Of a DNA stretch of 30,734 nt, positions 7,227 to 15,197 are shown one piece after another. The notes beneath the pieces were generated by a model. The model was not told the DNA's origin, did no database searches, and was given only the letters and a program-made list of their open reading frames with translations. The stretch comes from Legionellales bacterium UBA4759 (GTDB lineage Bacteria > Pseudomonadota > Gammaproteobacteria > Legionellales > Legionellaceae). Made by a program: the position numbers and the translations under genes. The stretch spans positions 1 through 30,734 of the forward strand of contig DHHZ01000019.1 in the NCBI GenBank assembly GCA_002403515.1. Reading direction: 5' to 3'. Numbering within the stretch: position 1 is the stretch's first letter; every line of letters begins with the position of its first letter.

Positions 7227-8255
7227 TTAAGCAACGTTGCCTACCCATTTCAAGCCAAAGTACAAACCTTGGACACCGAAGTTGCTGTCGAAGCTTGAGT
7301 TTACACTGGTTGGAGAAGCATAAGCGGTCATTGAACCGATGTAGCTAGCCCATAACCAGCCAATGTCAAAGCTTAAATCGCCTTGCGCCATAGCGTAAGT
7401 GTACATGAAGCCTAATTTACCATCTATCTCAGGTACAACTTTAGTGTGGCTTAAGTTGTAACGAGTCCAGTTGTTAACAACTGTGTTGCCGTTTGCTGGG
7501 CTGTACTCGGTCAAGTAGTAAGAAGTTTTTGAGCTACCTGCTAATAAAGAGAATGCGCCATCGCCATAAACGCTTAAGCCATTGCCCCAATCATAGGTTA
7601 AATCCATGCCTACACGTGGACCAAAACCGTTGAACACAGCTGAAATATTGTTTGAATGACCAAACGCAGTACTTGTTCCAGAGTTAGCAACCATAGAAGT
7701 AAATACGTTGTTACCGGTGCGAGAATAGTTCATGCCAGCATGGAAACGAGCAAATTTGTTTTCGCCGAAATCAACGTGTTGACCGAATTCCATGTTCACT
7801 TGATCCCAAGCTGGGTCATTTGACTGGTAAGCTGCATTCACAACCAAGTTACTAGTTGTTGGTGCCGCAATTGGGAATAATTGGTTTGCTAACACACCAT
7901 TAATAGTAACTGGCGAAGCTAAAGTATTTGAATTGCCATTACGGAAGTGATACCAGTTCAAATCAAAGTCATTACCAGTGCTGTAGTGGTAAGAAGCTTC
8001 TAATTGGAAACCCCAACCCCAAGCAGGATTAGCACCACGAGTTAATGTGTTGTTCGCTGTGGTGATAGTTCTTTCACCAGCATGTGTACCAACAGAAGGT
8101 TGTAAATATAATGCACGACCACCTAAATCCCACGCTGTGTTTTCACATGGAACGGTTACATTCACTGCGCTACATACTGGACCCATGGTACCAGCAAAAG
8201 CGGCTGTGCTTCCTAAAGCGATAACAGCCAATGCTGTTTTCTTCAGATTTAACAT
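7227..8255 (-). CDS. Legionella-type major outer membrane protein paralogue 1 (likely main porin)
   Basis: 342 residues. The start MLNLKKTALAVIALGSTAAFAG is set by GGAG 7 bases upstream of the ATG at 8255 and gives a clean AFAG signal cleavage site. The mature protein has MGPVC...VPC, WDLGGRALYLQP, WDQVNMEFGQHVDFG, NYSRTGN, NGFGPRVGMDL, VPEIDGKLGFMYTY and FGVQGLYFGLKWVGNVA. Two early cysteines (in MGPVC and VPCE) could pair or cross-link, as reported for Legionella MOMP. Three things suggest it is the abundant copy: a near-consensus promoter, a strong terminator and a typical C-terminus. It is transcribed as a single-gene unit, with possible read-through into paralogue 2. Confidence 0.93.
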   Translation of the reverse strand: MLNLKKTALAVIALGSTAAFAGTMGPVCSAVNVTVPCENTAWDLGGRALYLQPSVGTHAGERTITTANNTLTRGANPAWGWGFQLEASYHYSTGNDFDLNWYHFRNGNSNTLASPVTINGVLANQLFPIAAPTTSNLVVNAAYQSNDPAWDQVNMEFGQHVDFGENKFARFHAGMNYSRTGNNVFTSMVANSGTSTAFGHSNNISAVFNGFGPRVGMDLTYDWGNGLSVYGDGAFSLLAGSSKTSYYLTEYSPANGNTVVNNWTRYNLSHTKVVPEIDGKLGFMYTYAMAQGDLSFDIGWLWASYIGSMTAYASPTSVNSSFDSNFGVQGLYFGLKWVGNVA

Positions 8256-8340
8256 AATTTTCTCCACTTTTTTATTATTAAAACGTCCGTTTTAGTTTAG
8301 GTACTATTCATCGCTCTAAATCGAGAAAGTACCAATAACG

Positions 8341-8369
8341 ATTATTCACTCACTTTAACAACTTGTCAA
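8341..8369 (-). promoter_or_regulatory. Strong sigma-70 promoter for main MOMP gene
   Basis: On the minus strand a perfect -35 TTGACA (8369-8364), a 17-base spacer and a -10 AATAAT (8346-8341). This is the best promoter match in the window. Predicted transcription starts near 8334, about 80 bases before the ATG. Confidence 0.8.
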
Positions 8370-8594
8370 CACTAATAAAAAAACTAAAAGTAACACCGTT
8401 GTTTTATGAGCGATTCACTATCAAAGCCTCATGAAGTGAGTGCGACTACTTCAAGACTTTCTACCATCATTCAATGTATATTTTTATTTGTCAATACTTT
8501 TCTGGTGTTCTTTTTATTTTTTTGTATGATTGCGAATTGATGTGATTATTTAAAAACCAGCATTGTTGAAATAAGTCATTCATAGTCTCTCGAC

Positions 8595-8623
8595 TTGACC
8601 CCATTTACAACAAACGGTATGCT
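8595..8623 (+). promoter_or_regulatory. Candidate promoter for rnt
   Basis: -35 TTGACC (8595-8600), 17-base spacer, -10 TATGCT (8618-8623). It would start transcription near 8630, some 28 bases before the GTG start of rnt. Confidence 0.55.
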
Positions 8624-8657
8624 CCCAATCAATTCATAACTATCTGCTGAGGTTAGT

Positions 8658-9263
8658 GTGCTTAATCCACCATCTTTAAACGAACGTTTTCGCGGTTTTA
8701 TGCCCGTAGTCGTTGATGTTGAAACCTCTGGTCTTCATCCGAAAAAAAATGCTTTATTAGAAATGGCGGTGGTTTTAATTGACTATCAACCAGATTCGGG
8801 TTTTTCTGTTGGTGAATCTTTTAGTGAACACATTTTGCCTTTCGAAAATGCAGAAATGGATCCGAAGTCTTTGGCATTTAATAAAATCGACCCTTATCAT
8901 CCGCTTCGATTTGCAAAAGGTGAAAAAGAAGCCTTGAAAACATTGTTTCAGCCTGTAAAAGATGCTTTAAAAAAATACCACTGCCAACGTGCCGTACTGG
9001 TGGGACACAATGCTTGGTTTGACTTGCAATTTGTACATGAAGCATGTCTTCGCCACCATCTTAAATCCCCCTTTCATCCATTCACATCATTTGATACCGC
9101 CACCCTTGCAGGTGTTGCATACGGTCAAACTGTTTTGGCCAAAGCCATGAAATCGGCACAGATTGAATTTAGTAGTAGTGAAGCCCATTCGGCTTTGTAT
9201 GATGCACAAAAAACTGCGGAACTTTTTTGTAAGATTTTAAATGGGTTAAAAGTCATTGGCTAA
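8658..9263 (+). CDS. rnt: Ribonuclease T
   Basis: 201 residues. A DEDDh 3'-5' exoribonuclease that trims the 3' ends of tRNA and other stable RNAs and acts in tRNA end turnover; it is a cytosolic dimer. Motifs are RFRGFMPVVVDVETSGLHP (Exo I, with D20 and E22), GHNAWFDLQF (Exo II) and EAHSALYDAQKTAELF (Exo III, with the catalytic His and last Asp). FHPFTSFDTATLAG and GQTVLAKA are RNase T-specific and separate it from DNA polymerase III epsilon and from oligoribonuclease. The start is a GTG with GAGG five bases upstream. The stop codon lies in the loop of the terminator shared with ahpC. Confidence 0.95.
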   Translation: MLNPPSLNERFRGFMPVVVDVETSGLHPKKNALLEMAVVLIDYQPDSGFSVGESFSEHILPFENAEMDPKSLAFNKIDPYHPLRFAKGEKEALKTLFQPVKDALKKYHCQRAVLVGHNAWFDLQFVHEACLRHHLKSPFHPFTSFDTATLAGVAYGQTVLAKAMKSAQIEFSSSEAHSALYDAQKTAELFCKILNGLKVIG

Positions 9264-9276
9264 GCCAATGACTTTT
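9248..9276. terminator. Bidirectional terminator between rnt and ahpC
   Basis: A perfect 13-bp stem (AAAAGTCATTGGC / GCCAATGACTTTT) with a 3-base loop. The loop is exactly the TAA stop codon of rnt (9261-9263). Each strand ends in four T, so it can serve both converging transcripts. Confidence 0.88.
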
Positions 9277-9283
9277 CATCCTA

Positions 9284-9889
9284 TTAGAGTTTTTCAGCGT
9301 GTTGTGCTAAGTAATCAGCAACACCTTTAGGATTGGCTTTCATCCCTGCTTTACCTTTGGTCCAGCCAGCAGGACATACTTCGCCATGCTCTTCAAAAAA
9401 TTGCACCGCATCAACAATTCGTAAAATTTCATCGATGTTACGACCAATGGGTAAATCATTGACGATTTGTGAACGAACCAGGCCTTGTTTATCAATAACA
9501 AATGCGCCGCGTAAGGCAACACCGGCCACAGGATGTTCCACACCAAATGCTTTGCAAATTTCATGACGAGTATCTGCAACCATGGTGTAACGCACAGGTC
9601 CAATTCCACCTTGACTTACAGGTGTTTGGCGATATGCATTGTGAGTAAATTGCGAATCAATCGATACTGCAATCACCTCAACACCACGCTTTTTAAACTC
9701 ATCCATACGGTGGTCTAATGCAATTAATTCTGAAGGACATACAAAAGTAAAGTCTAAAGGATAGAAAAATACTAAAGCATGTTTTCCTTTGATGTTTGCA
9801 AACAAATTAAATTTATCAACAATTTCACCAGTGCCTGATACTGCAGGAGCAGTAAAATCTGGTGCTTGATGTCCGACTAATACACTCAT
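9284..9889 (-). CDS. ahpC: Typical 2-Cys peroxiredoxin (AhpC/Prx1 type)
   Basis: 201 residues. Reduces hydrogen peroxide, organic hydroperoxides and peroxynitrite in the cytosol. The peroxidatic cysteine is C51 in DFTFVCPSE and the resolving cysteine is C172 in GEVCPAGW. GGIGPV and a C-terminal segment after YLAQ are present in the form usual for sensitive Prx1-type enzymes. It follows grxD by 11 bases on the same strand, so the two form an operon, and glutaredoxin or thioredoxin may act as reductant. No ahpF lies nearby. Legionella uses AhpC-type enzymes as main peroxide scavengers. The promoter lies upstream of grxD. Confidence 0.93.
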   Translation of the reverse strand: MSVLVGHQAPDFTAPAVSGTGEIVDKFNLFANIKGKHALVFFYPLDFTFVCPSELIALDHRMDEFKKRGVEVIAVSIDSQFTHNAYRQTPVSQGGIGPVRYTMVADTRHEICKAFGVEHPVAGVALRGAFVIDKQGLVRSQIVNDLPIGRNIDEILRIVDAVQFFEEHGEVCPAGWTKGKAGMKANPKGVADYLAQHAEKL

Positions 9890-9900
9890 GTTATCCCCTT

Positions 9901-10218
9901 TTATTTTTCTAATGCTTTTTTTAATAAAAGCGCTAATTCACCATTGGCATGCATCTCCGCTAAAATATCGGAGCCACCAATTAACTCACCATCCACCCAA
10001 AGTTGTGGGAAAGTAGGCCATTCGGCATATTTTGGCAATTCTTGACGGATATCAGGATTGGCGAGCACATCGACAAAAGCAAATGGAACACCGCATTCTT
10101 TGATTAAATTGGCCGCTCTTGCTGAAAAACCACATTGTGGCATGTCAGGCGAACCTTTCATATAAAGTAATATCACATTGTCAGCAATTTGCTGTTTAAT
10201 TTTATCTAAAGTATTCAT
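9901..10218 (-). CDS. grxD: Monothiol glutaredoxin (Grx4/GrxD)
   Basis: 105 residues from the ATG at 10218, which has GAGG 8 bases upstream; a TTG one codon earlier is less likely. The CGFS active site is at C29-S32, with MKGSPDMPQCGFS before it and WPTFPQLWVDGELIGGSDI after it (cis-Pro and glutathione-binding residues). CGFS glutaredoxins carry a glutathione-ligated [2Fe-2S] cluster, deliver it to apoproteins and pair with BolA proteins. It is the first gene of a grxD-ahpC operon and is divergent from sodB, linking iron-sulfur care with oxidant defence. Confidence 0.95.
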   Translation of the reverse strand: MNTLDKIKQQIADNVILLYMKGSPDMPQCGFSARAANLIKECGVPFAFVDVLANPDIRQELPKYAEWPTFPQLWVDGELIGGSDILAEMHANGELALLLKKALEK

Positions 10219-10249
10219 CAAAAAAACCTCACTTCATCAGAGTTTTGTT

Positions 10250-10278
10250 ATTATGGGCTAAGAGTTTTTTTAACTCAA
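10250..10278 (-). promoter_or_regulatory. Promoter of grxD-ahpC with overlapping inverted repeat
   Basis: On the minus strand a -35 TTGAGT (10278-10273), 17 bases, and a -10 CATAAT (10255-10250). An inverted repeat GAGTT-N5-AACTC (10262-10276) overlaps the -35 and could be an operator, but it is short and lies in a T-run. Confidence 0.65.
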
Positions 10279-10378
10279 GATTGTTTTTGAAAAAAAGACC
10301 AAATTGGTACGATTAAACTTCCATTGCCCGGAAGGATTTAGTAAACTGCTTAAGATTTCAATTATTTTGGAGATATTT

Positions 10379-10957
10379 ATGGCTTTTGAATTACCCCCAT
10401 TACCTTATGCAATGGATGCTCTACAACCGCATATTTCTAAAGAAACCTTAGAATATCACTACGGTAAACATCACCTGACCTATGTTAACAATCTCAACCA
10501 ATTGTTAGCTGACAGCCCTATGGCCAATGAAAGTTTGGAAAACATTATTTTGAAAAGTGAAGGTGGTTTGTTCAACAATGCCGCTCAAGTTTGGAACCAT
10601 ACTTTTTATTGGCATTGCTTAAGCCCTCAAGGCGGCGGGGAACCCAAAGGCGCTTTATTAGACGCGATTGTTAAAAAGTTCGGTTCATTTGCAGCTTTCA
10701 AAGAACAATTTAGTAAAACTGCACTCACCACATTTGGTTCAGGTTGGGCTTGGTTGGTCAAAGATAAAAATGGCGAATTGTCCATTACCAGCACCAGCAA
10801 TGCAGATACCCCAATGCGTCATCAGCAAAAAGCTTTATTAACCTGCGATGTTTGGGAGCATGCTTATTATATCGATTATCGCAATGCAAGAGCGAACTAC
10901 ATTGAACACTTCTGGAATTTGGTCAATTGGGATTTTGTTGCTAAACAATTTGCCTAA
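10379..10957 (+). CDS. sodB: Iron superoxide dismutase
   Basis: 192 residues from the ATG at 10379, chosen because GGAG lies 6 bases upstream and MAFELPPLPYAMDAL is the standard N-terminus; the frame is open further upstream but that part is not Sod-like. Metal ligands are H27, H74, D157 and H161 (YHYGKHH, VWNHTFYW, DVWEHAYY). FNNAAQVWNHTFYW and TFGSGWAWLV favour iron over manganese. There is no signal peptide, so it works in the cytosol. It is divergent from grxD-ahpC with 160 bases between starts. A -35-like TTGAAA (10287) and an extended -10 (TGGTACGAT, 10305-10313) are weak promoter candidates. The converging rlmB gene ends 15 bases beyond. Confidence 0.95.
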   Translation: MAFELPPLPYAMDALQPHISKETLEYHYGKHHLTYVNNLNQLLADSPMANESLENIILKSEGGLFNNAAQVWNHTFYWHCLSPQGGGEPKGALLDAIVKKFGSFAAFKEQFSKTALTTFGSGWAWLVKDKNGELSITSTSNADTPMRHQQKALLTCDVWEHAYYIDYRNARANYIEHFWNLVNWDFVAKQFA

Positions 10958-10964
10958 AACCTTT

Positions 10965-10989
10965 GGCGACGGCTACAAACGCTGTCGCC
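10965..10989. terminator. Stem-loop between sodB and rlmB
   Basis: A 9-bp stem with one G-T wobble (GGCGACGGC / GCTGTCGCC) and a 7-base loop, placed 8 bases past the sodB stop. The arm overlaps the end of the rlmB coding region. The following T-run is poor on both strands, so termination may be partial. Confidence 0.55.
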
Positions 10990-11710
10990 TAATTTCATAA
11001 AGACTAATACCCGCCGCAACCGAAACATTTAAACTCGACACACTGCCAAACATGGGTATTGAATATAATCCATCACATTTATCACGTGTTAGACGTCTTA
11101 ATCCATCACCTTCTGCACCCAAAACTAAGGCAATAGCGCCTTTACCATCTAGCTGATACAGCGATTCATTGGCTTCACCACAAGCCCCAAACACCCAAAC
11201 CCCAAGACTTTGTAGGGTTTCAATGCTTCGCGCTAAGTTTGTCACCCGAACCAAGGGAATATTTTCACTGGCACCAGAGGAAACTTTAGCGACCACAGGC
11301 CCCAATGAAGCACTTTTATCTTTTGGAATAATAACCATATCTACGCCACAAGCATCGGCTGTGCGCAAACAAGCCCCTAGATTATGGGGGTCTGTCACAC
11401 CATCTAAAATTAAAATAAAAGGTGGCGCGCTTAGTTTCTCAATGAGCGAAGGAATATCTGCTTCTATCAATTCTGGTAAGGGTTTGGCCCAAACCATCAC
11501 ACCTTGATGGACGATATCTGGAAATTTTTCGTTAATTTTAGCAGAAGCCATCATTTGAACCGGGATATGTCGGTCTTTGGCACTGACTAGAATCTCATGA
11601 TAACGTTTTTCATCACCCTGGCGAACAATGATCAATTCAATTTGACGAGCTGGATTTTTTAAAATTGCCAGGCAGGCATGTAAGCCAAAGGCTGTTGGAT
11701 TCTTAGACAT
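10973..11710 (-). CDS. rlmB: 23S rRNA 2'-O-methyltransferase RlmB (SPOUT/TrmH family)
   Basis: 245 residues from the ATG at 11710. Methylates the ribose of G2251 (E. coli numbering) in the peptidyl-transferase P loop of 23S rRNA. The N-terminal substrate-binding domain begins KNPTAFGLHACLAIL. The three SPOUT motifs of the knotted SAM-binding fold are LDGVTDPHNLGACLRTADA, LVLGAEGDGL and IPMFGSVSSLNVSVAAG. The chosen start overlaps the end of rnr by 8 bases, the arrangement seen in many gammaproteobacteria, and implies coupled translation. The longer in-frame extension into rnr is not similar to the family. Confidence 0.94.
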   Translation of the reverse strand: MSKNPTAFGLHACLAILKNPARQIELIIVRQGDEKRYHEILVSAKDRHIPVQMMASAKINEKFPDIVHQGVMVWAKPLPELIEADIPSLIEKLSAPPFILILDGVTDPHNLGACLRTADACGVDMVIIPKDKSASLGPVVAKVSSGASENIPLVRVTNLARSIETLQSLGVWVFGACGEANESLYQLDGKGAIALVLGAEGDGLRRLTRDKCDGLYSIPMFGSVSSLNVSVAAGISLYEIRRQRL

Positions 11711-13868
11711 CTTCTTTAACCAAATCAAAATCAATTTTACGCGCGTCGGCATCAACCCGCGCCACCAATACTTTTATGGAGTCACCCAAATGATAAACTT
11801 GATGGGTACGTTCTCCAACCAAGCGATGCCGTAAAGCATCAAAAATATAATAATCATTTTTTAGTGATGTAACGTGCACCAATCCTTCTACAAACACATC
11901 CTTGATGGTCACAAATAATCCAAATGAAGTGACTGCAGTAATGGTGCCTTCAAACACTTGCCCAATTTTGTCTTTAATATAGATACACTTCAACCAAGTT
12001 AATACATCGCGTGTGGCCTCATCGGCACGTCTTTCTGTCATTGAGCAGCTTTGGGCCAGCTGATTGAGACGTTCATCGGTATACATGCGACGATTTTGGT
12101 GATCTATCAAGTCTCCTAAAATTCGATGCACAATTAAATCCGGATAACGTCGAATTGGTGAGGTAAAATGCGTATAAACTTGGTATCCCAACCCAAAGTG
12201 TCCTAAATTTTCAACAGCATAAATAGCTTGTTTTAAAGAACGCAACATGACCGTTTCTAAAACCTGCTTTTCTGGGCGCATTCTTATTTTTTCTAAAACT
12301 TGTTGGAACTGTTTGGGTTGAGTTTTTTCACTAAAGCGACATTCTATGCCAAACTCACCTAAAAAGGTTTGTAGTCCTTTAATTTTTTCTACATCCGGTT
12401 GTTCATGCACACGATACAAAGAAGTGCGCCCTTGGCTTTCAATAAAACTTGCCACGGCAACATTGGCTGCCAACATACATTCTTCAATAATTCGGTGTGC
12501 ATCATTTCGAAAAACTGGCACTAATTTTTCGATTTTTTTGCTTTCATCAAATAAGACTTTGGTTTCAACACTATCCAATTCGATGGCACCACGCGCCAGT
12601 CTTGCTTCAAGTAAGGCATGATAAACTTGATGAAGGTTTTTTAGCATCATCCACACTTCTTCTGACAACTGTGGTGCTTCATCTTTTTTTAGATATTCGC
12701 TGACATTATCATAAATTAATCGATTTTTAGAATGAATAACGGCGCGATAAAAATTAGGCTGTCGAATTTGGCCTTTGGGTGTAATGACCATTTCAGCAAC
12801 CATACAAAGTCTATCGACATTGGGATTCAAAGAGCAAATGCCATTGGACAAGGCCTCGGGTAACATTGGTACGACGCGCCCTGGAAAATACACAGAGTTT
12901 CCTCGAATAGCGGCTTGTTTGTCGATGGCTGAATCCACAAGAACATAATGGCTTACATCGGCAATCGCGACCCATAAGCGGTATTGCCCTTTACTAATTG
13001 GTTGACAGCATACAGCATCGTCAAAATCTTTTGCATCTTCACCATCAATCGTTACGAAAGGCAAGTGCCTTAAATCACGACGGCCTTTGAGATCTTTCTC
13101 ACGCACCTCTTTGGGGATGAGAAAGGTTTCAGAGACGACTTCACTGTCAAATTCATGAGGAATACCATAGTTTAATAACGCGACATCAATTTCAAGGCCT
13201 GGGTCCATGTATTCACCCAAAACCCGCTCCACTCGACCCAGTGCCATGTTTTGGGTAGACGGATATTCCAAAATTTTCACAATAACCATTTGCCCATTTT
13301 GAGCGTTATGGGTTTCTGATGGAGGAATTAAAATATCATGGAATAAGTATTTATGCTCTGGCTCAACATAAAAAATGCCTTGCTTTTCAATAAAACGACC
13401 AGCCACCGTTTTGATAGCGCGCTCTAATATTTCATGGACACGTGCTTCTTTACGACCTTTTCTATCAACACCGCTTTGATATGCCAAGACCACATCGCCA
13501 TGCATGACTGTCTTCATTTCACGCGCCGATAAGACCATGTCAGGTTCTTGATTTTCAGGTATAAAAAATCCAACGCCTTCAGTGTGTGCTTGTACACGTC
13601 CTTTAATCAGCGTGGTTTTATTGGTCAGACAAATTCTGTCTTTACGATCAAGCATGATTTGTCCATCACGCATCATGGCACGCAAACGAAAAACCAAGGC
13701 TTTTTGCTGAGCTTTTTTTCGCAAATCAAGCGCCTTAAATAGTGCGCTTTTAATCATTGGACGTCCATGATCACTCAAAACTTGCATAATATATTCACGA
13801 CTGGGAATAGGATCTTCATATTTTTCAAGCTCACGCTCAAAATAAGGATCTTTACTTTTTTTTGCCAC
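11703..13868 (-). CDS. rnr: Ribonuclease R
   Basis: 721 residues. A processive 3'-5' hydrolytic exoribonuclease that degrades structured RNA and takes part in rRNA quality control and tmRNA-related decay. Domain order is an N-terminal helix-turn-helix (about 20-85), two cold-shock domains (about 85-235), the RNB catalytic domain with DGEDAKDFDDAV (D275, D281, D283, D284) and a C-terminal S1 domain (GTITAVTSFGLFVTI). It lacks the long lysine-rich tail of the 813-residue E. coli enzyme and ends a few residues after the S1 domain. A perfect -10-like TATAAT on the minus strand (13978-13983) could give a leader near 100 bases, but its -35 is weak. It forms an operon with rlmB. Confidence 0.95.
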   Translation of the reverse strand: MAKKSKDPYFERELEKYEDPIPSREYIMQVLSDHGRPMIKSALFKALDLRKKAQQKALVFRLRAMMRDGQIMLDRKDRICLTNKTTLIKGRVQAHTEGVGFFIPENQEPDMVLSAREMKTVMHGDVVLAYQSGVDRKGRKEARVHEILERAIKTVAGRFIEKQGIFYVEPEHKYLFHDILIPPSETHNAQNGQMVIVKILEYPSTQNMALGRVERVLGEYMDPGLEIDVALLNYGIPHEFDSEVVSETFLIPKEVREKDLKGRRDLRHLPFVTIDGEDAKDFDDAVCCQPISKGQYRLWVAIADVSHYVLVDSAIDKQAAIRGNSVYFPGRVVPMLPEALSNGICSLNPNVDRLCMVAEMVITPKGQIRQPNFYRAVIHSKNRLIYDNVSEYLKKDEAPQLSEEVWMMLKNLHQVYHALLEARLARGAIELDSVETKVLFDESKKIEKLVPVFRNDAHRIIEECMLAANVAVASFIESQGRTSLYRVHEQPDVEKIKGLQTFLGEFGIECRFSEKTQPKQFQQVLEKIRMRPEKQVLETVMLRSLKQAIYAVENLGHFGLGYQVYTHFTSPIRRYPDLIVHRILGDLIDHQNRRMYTDERLNQLAQSCSMTERRADEATRDVLTWLKCIYIKDKIGQVFEGTITAVTSFGLFVTIKDVFVEGLVHVTSLKNDYYIFDALRHRLVGERTHQVYHLGDSIKVLVARVDADARKIDFDLVKEDV

Positions 13869-14076
13869 TATTCACCATTCCCACACATATTTATGATTAA
13901 GATCATGTTACAAGGCCCATTGCCAAATAAGATTTGATATTTGGGGTGCAACACTGTTGACGACCGTACAACATCACATTATAGATATTGCACTTTTTGC
14001 TATTACATTTGGATTTCAGAATAACATAAGCCACCAGGGGTTGCAATTGAGCAGATAAGCAGCAAGCATGCAGGGA

Positions 14077-14526
14077 TTACTTTTTATTGAACTGCCAACC
14101 GATTCTTTGTAAATAAGCATGTAATTCAGAATAAGATAAATTATTCGCCACCCAAGAATTTATCTTAGATATTTCTTTTTTAGGTGCTGTTGCTGACCAG
14201 TCACACAAAGCAAGCACTTGTTGACAAGGGACCTTTTGCTCATGCCCAGGCTGTGACTGAATACAAAACCATTGAGCCTTGTCTTTTGGTGCATAAAAAG
14301 CACTCCACTCTCCCGGCACCAGACTGACAGTTAATCTCGATTGCTTTGGATTAGCCAACCATATTTCATAATTGGACAGGCTATGCATGAGCAATATATG
14401 ATTTTTTTGTTGGCTTAAAGCGATGGTTTCATCAATTGGCACGGCATGACAATCCTTGGGCAAAAACTCCTTGGAAAAAGAAAAAAAACTCATCAGGAAA
14501 GCAAACGAAATTAACAAATAACGCAT
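14077..14526 (-). CDS. Small secreted or periplasmic protein of unknown function
   Basis: 149 residues from the ATG at 14526, selected because GGAG lies 6 bases upstream and the next residues (MRYLLISFAFLMSFFSFS) form a signal peptide. I do not recognise a family. The mature protein has four cysteines (KDCHAV, QWFCIQ, KVPCQQ, ALCDWS) that could form two disulfides. The middle reads like a compact beta-rich domain (NYEIWLANPKQSRLTVSLVPGEWSAFYAP) and the end is helical. It lies 208 bases upstream of rnr on the same strand and is divergent from the DUF4254-like gene, with only 63 bases between starts. Confidence 0.72.
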   Translation of the reverse strand: MRYLLISFAFLMSFFSFSKEFLPKDCHAVPIDETIALSQQKNHILLMHSLSNYEIWLANPKQSRLTVSLVPGEWSAFYAPKDKAQWFCIQSQPGHEQKVPCQQVLALCDWSATAPKKEISKINSWVANNLSYSELHAYLQRIGWQFNKK

Positions 14527-14589
14527 TTTATTCTCCATCGCCACGAAAAAGGTTATACTGTGCACTTTCAATAAAATAAGAGACACATT

Positions 14590-15189
14590 ATGAATATATC
14601 ATCTCTAATTCAGCAAATCATGGACTTTCAACAACAGGCCATTATCCAATGGAAAGAACATGGTGTCCAAAATACTCAAATAGACTTAATGGGGCATGTT
14701 GAAGCCAATCATTCCTTCAATTACCAATTATGGAACGCCGAGGATAGAGCAAGACGTGACGATATGGGTGACGCATTTGTTGTCAAAGCCAAACGTGAAA
14801 TCGATTATTTTAATCAACAACGCAATAACCAAATGGAACAAATTGATAAGGCCATGATTGAAATGCTTAAACCAGCGTCTCATAAACAATGCGCAGTCAA
14901 TTCAGAAGCCCCTGGCATGATCATCGATAGACTATCTATTTTGGCATTAAAAATCTATCACATGGAACTGCAAACCATTCGTCAAGATGTCGATGATACA
15001 CATATTCAAAATTGCCAACAAAAACTCAATCAATTGATTATTCAAAGAAAACAATTGGGACTTTGTCTTGAAGAGTTGTTAAATGCTGTTGTTACCAAAT
15101 CCCGAACTTTTCGAGTGTATCATCAACACAAAATGTATAATGATCCGAATTTAAATCCTGAACTTTATCAACAAAAAGAAAAAGCTTAA
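14590..15189 (+). CDS. DUF4254-like conserved protein
   Basis: 199 residues, soluble, mostly helical. The motif NYQLWNAEDRARRDDMGD (about residues 44-61) matches the conserved N-x-x-LW-x-x-ED-x-ARR core of DUF4254 proteins, and NSEAPGMIIDRLSILALKIYHM is the second conserved helix pair. No enzymatic role is established for the family; some members lie in cell-surface polysaccharide loci, but nothing here supports that link. A -10-like TATACT (14554-14559) lies about 30 bases upstream. The gene converges on the large membrane-protein gene and shares a stem-loop with it. Confidence 0.75.
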   Translation: MNISSLIQQIMDFQQQAIIQWKEHGVQNTQIDLMGHVEANHSFNYQLWNAEDRARRDDMGDAFVVKAKREIDYFNQQRNNQMEQIDKAMIEMLKPASHKQCAVNSEAPGMIIDRLSILALKIYHMELQTIRQDVDDTHIQNCQQKLNQLIIQRKQLGLCLEELLNAVVTKSRTFRVYHQHKMYNDPNLNPELYQQKEKA

Positions 15190-15197
15190 TTTATTTG

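Larger units (their letters stand above)
8256..8657. other. Divergent intergenic region between main MOMP gene and rnt
   Basis: About 400 AT-rich bases with no credible coding frame. It holds a strong minus-strand promoter for MOMP (8341-8369) with a leader of about 80 bases, and a plus-strand promoter for rnt (8595-8623). The middle (about 8380-8590) shows only a short imperfect inverted repeat (GAAGT...ACTTC near 8434-8453) and T-rich tracts. I find no tRNA or convincing small RNA. Confidence 0.5.

Noticed and set aside
9340..9609. 89-residue frame inside ahpC on the same strand
   Set aside because: Shifted frame within a well-supported gene, no ribosome site and no recognisable protein.
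13869..14076. Possible tRNA or small RNA between rnr and its upstream neighbour
   Set aside because: I looked for T-arm and acceptor pairing on both strands and found none; only short imperfect hairpins are present.
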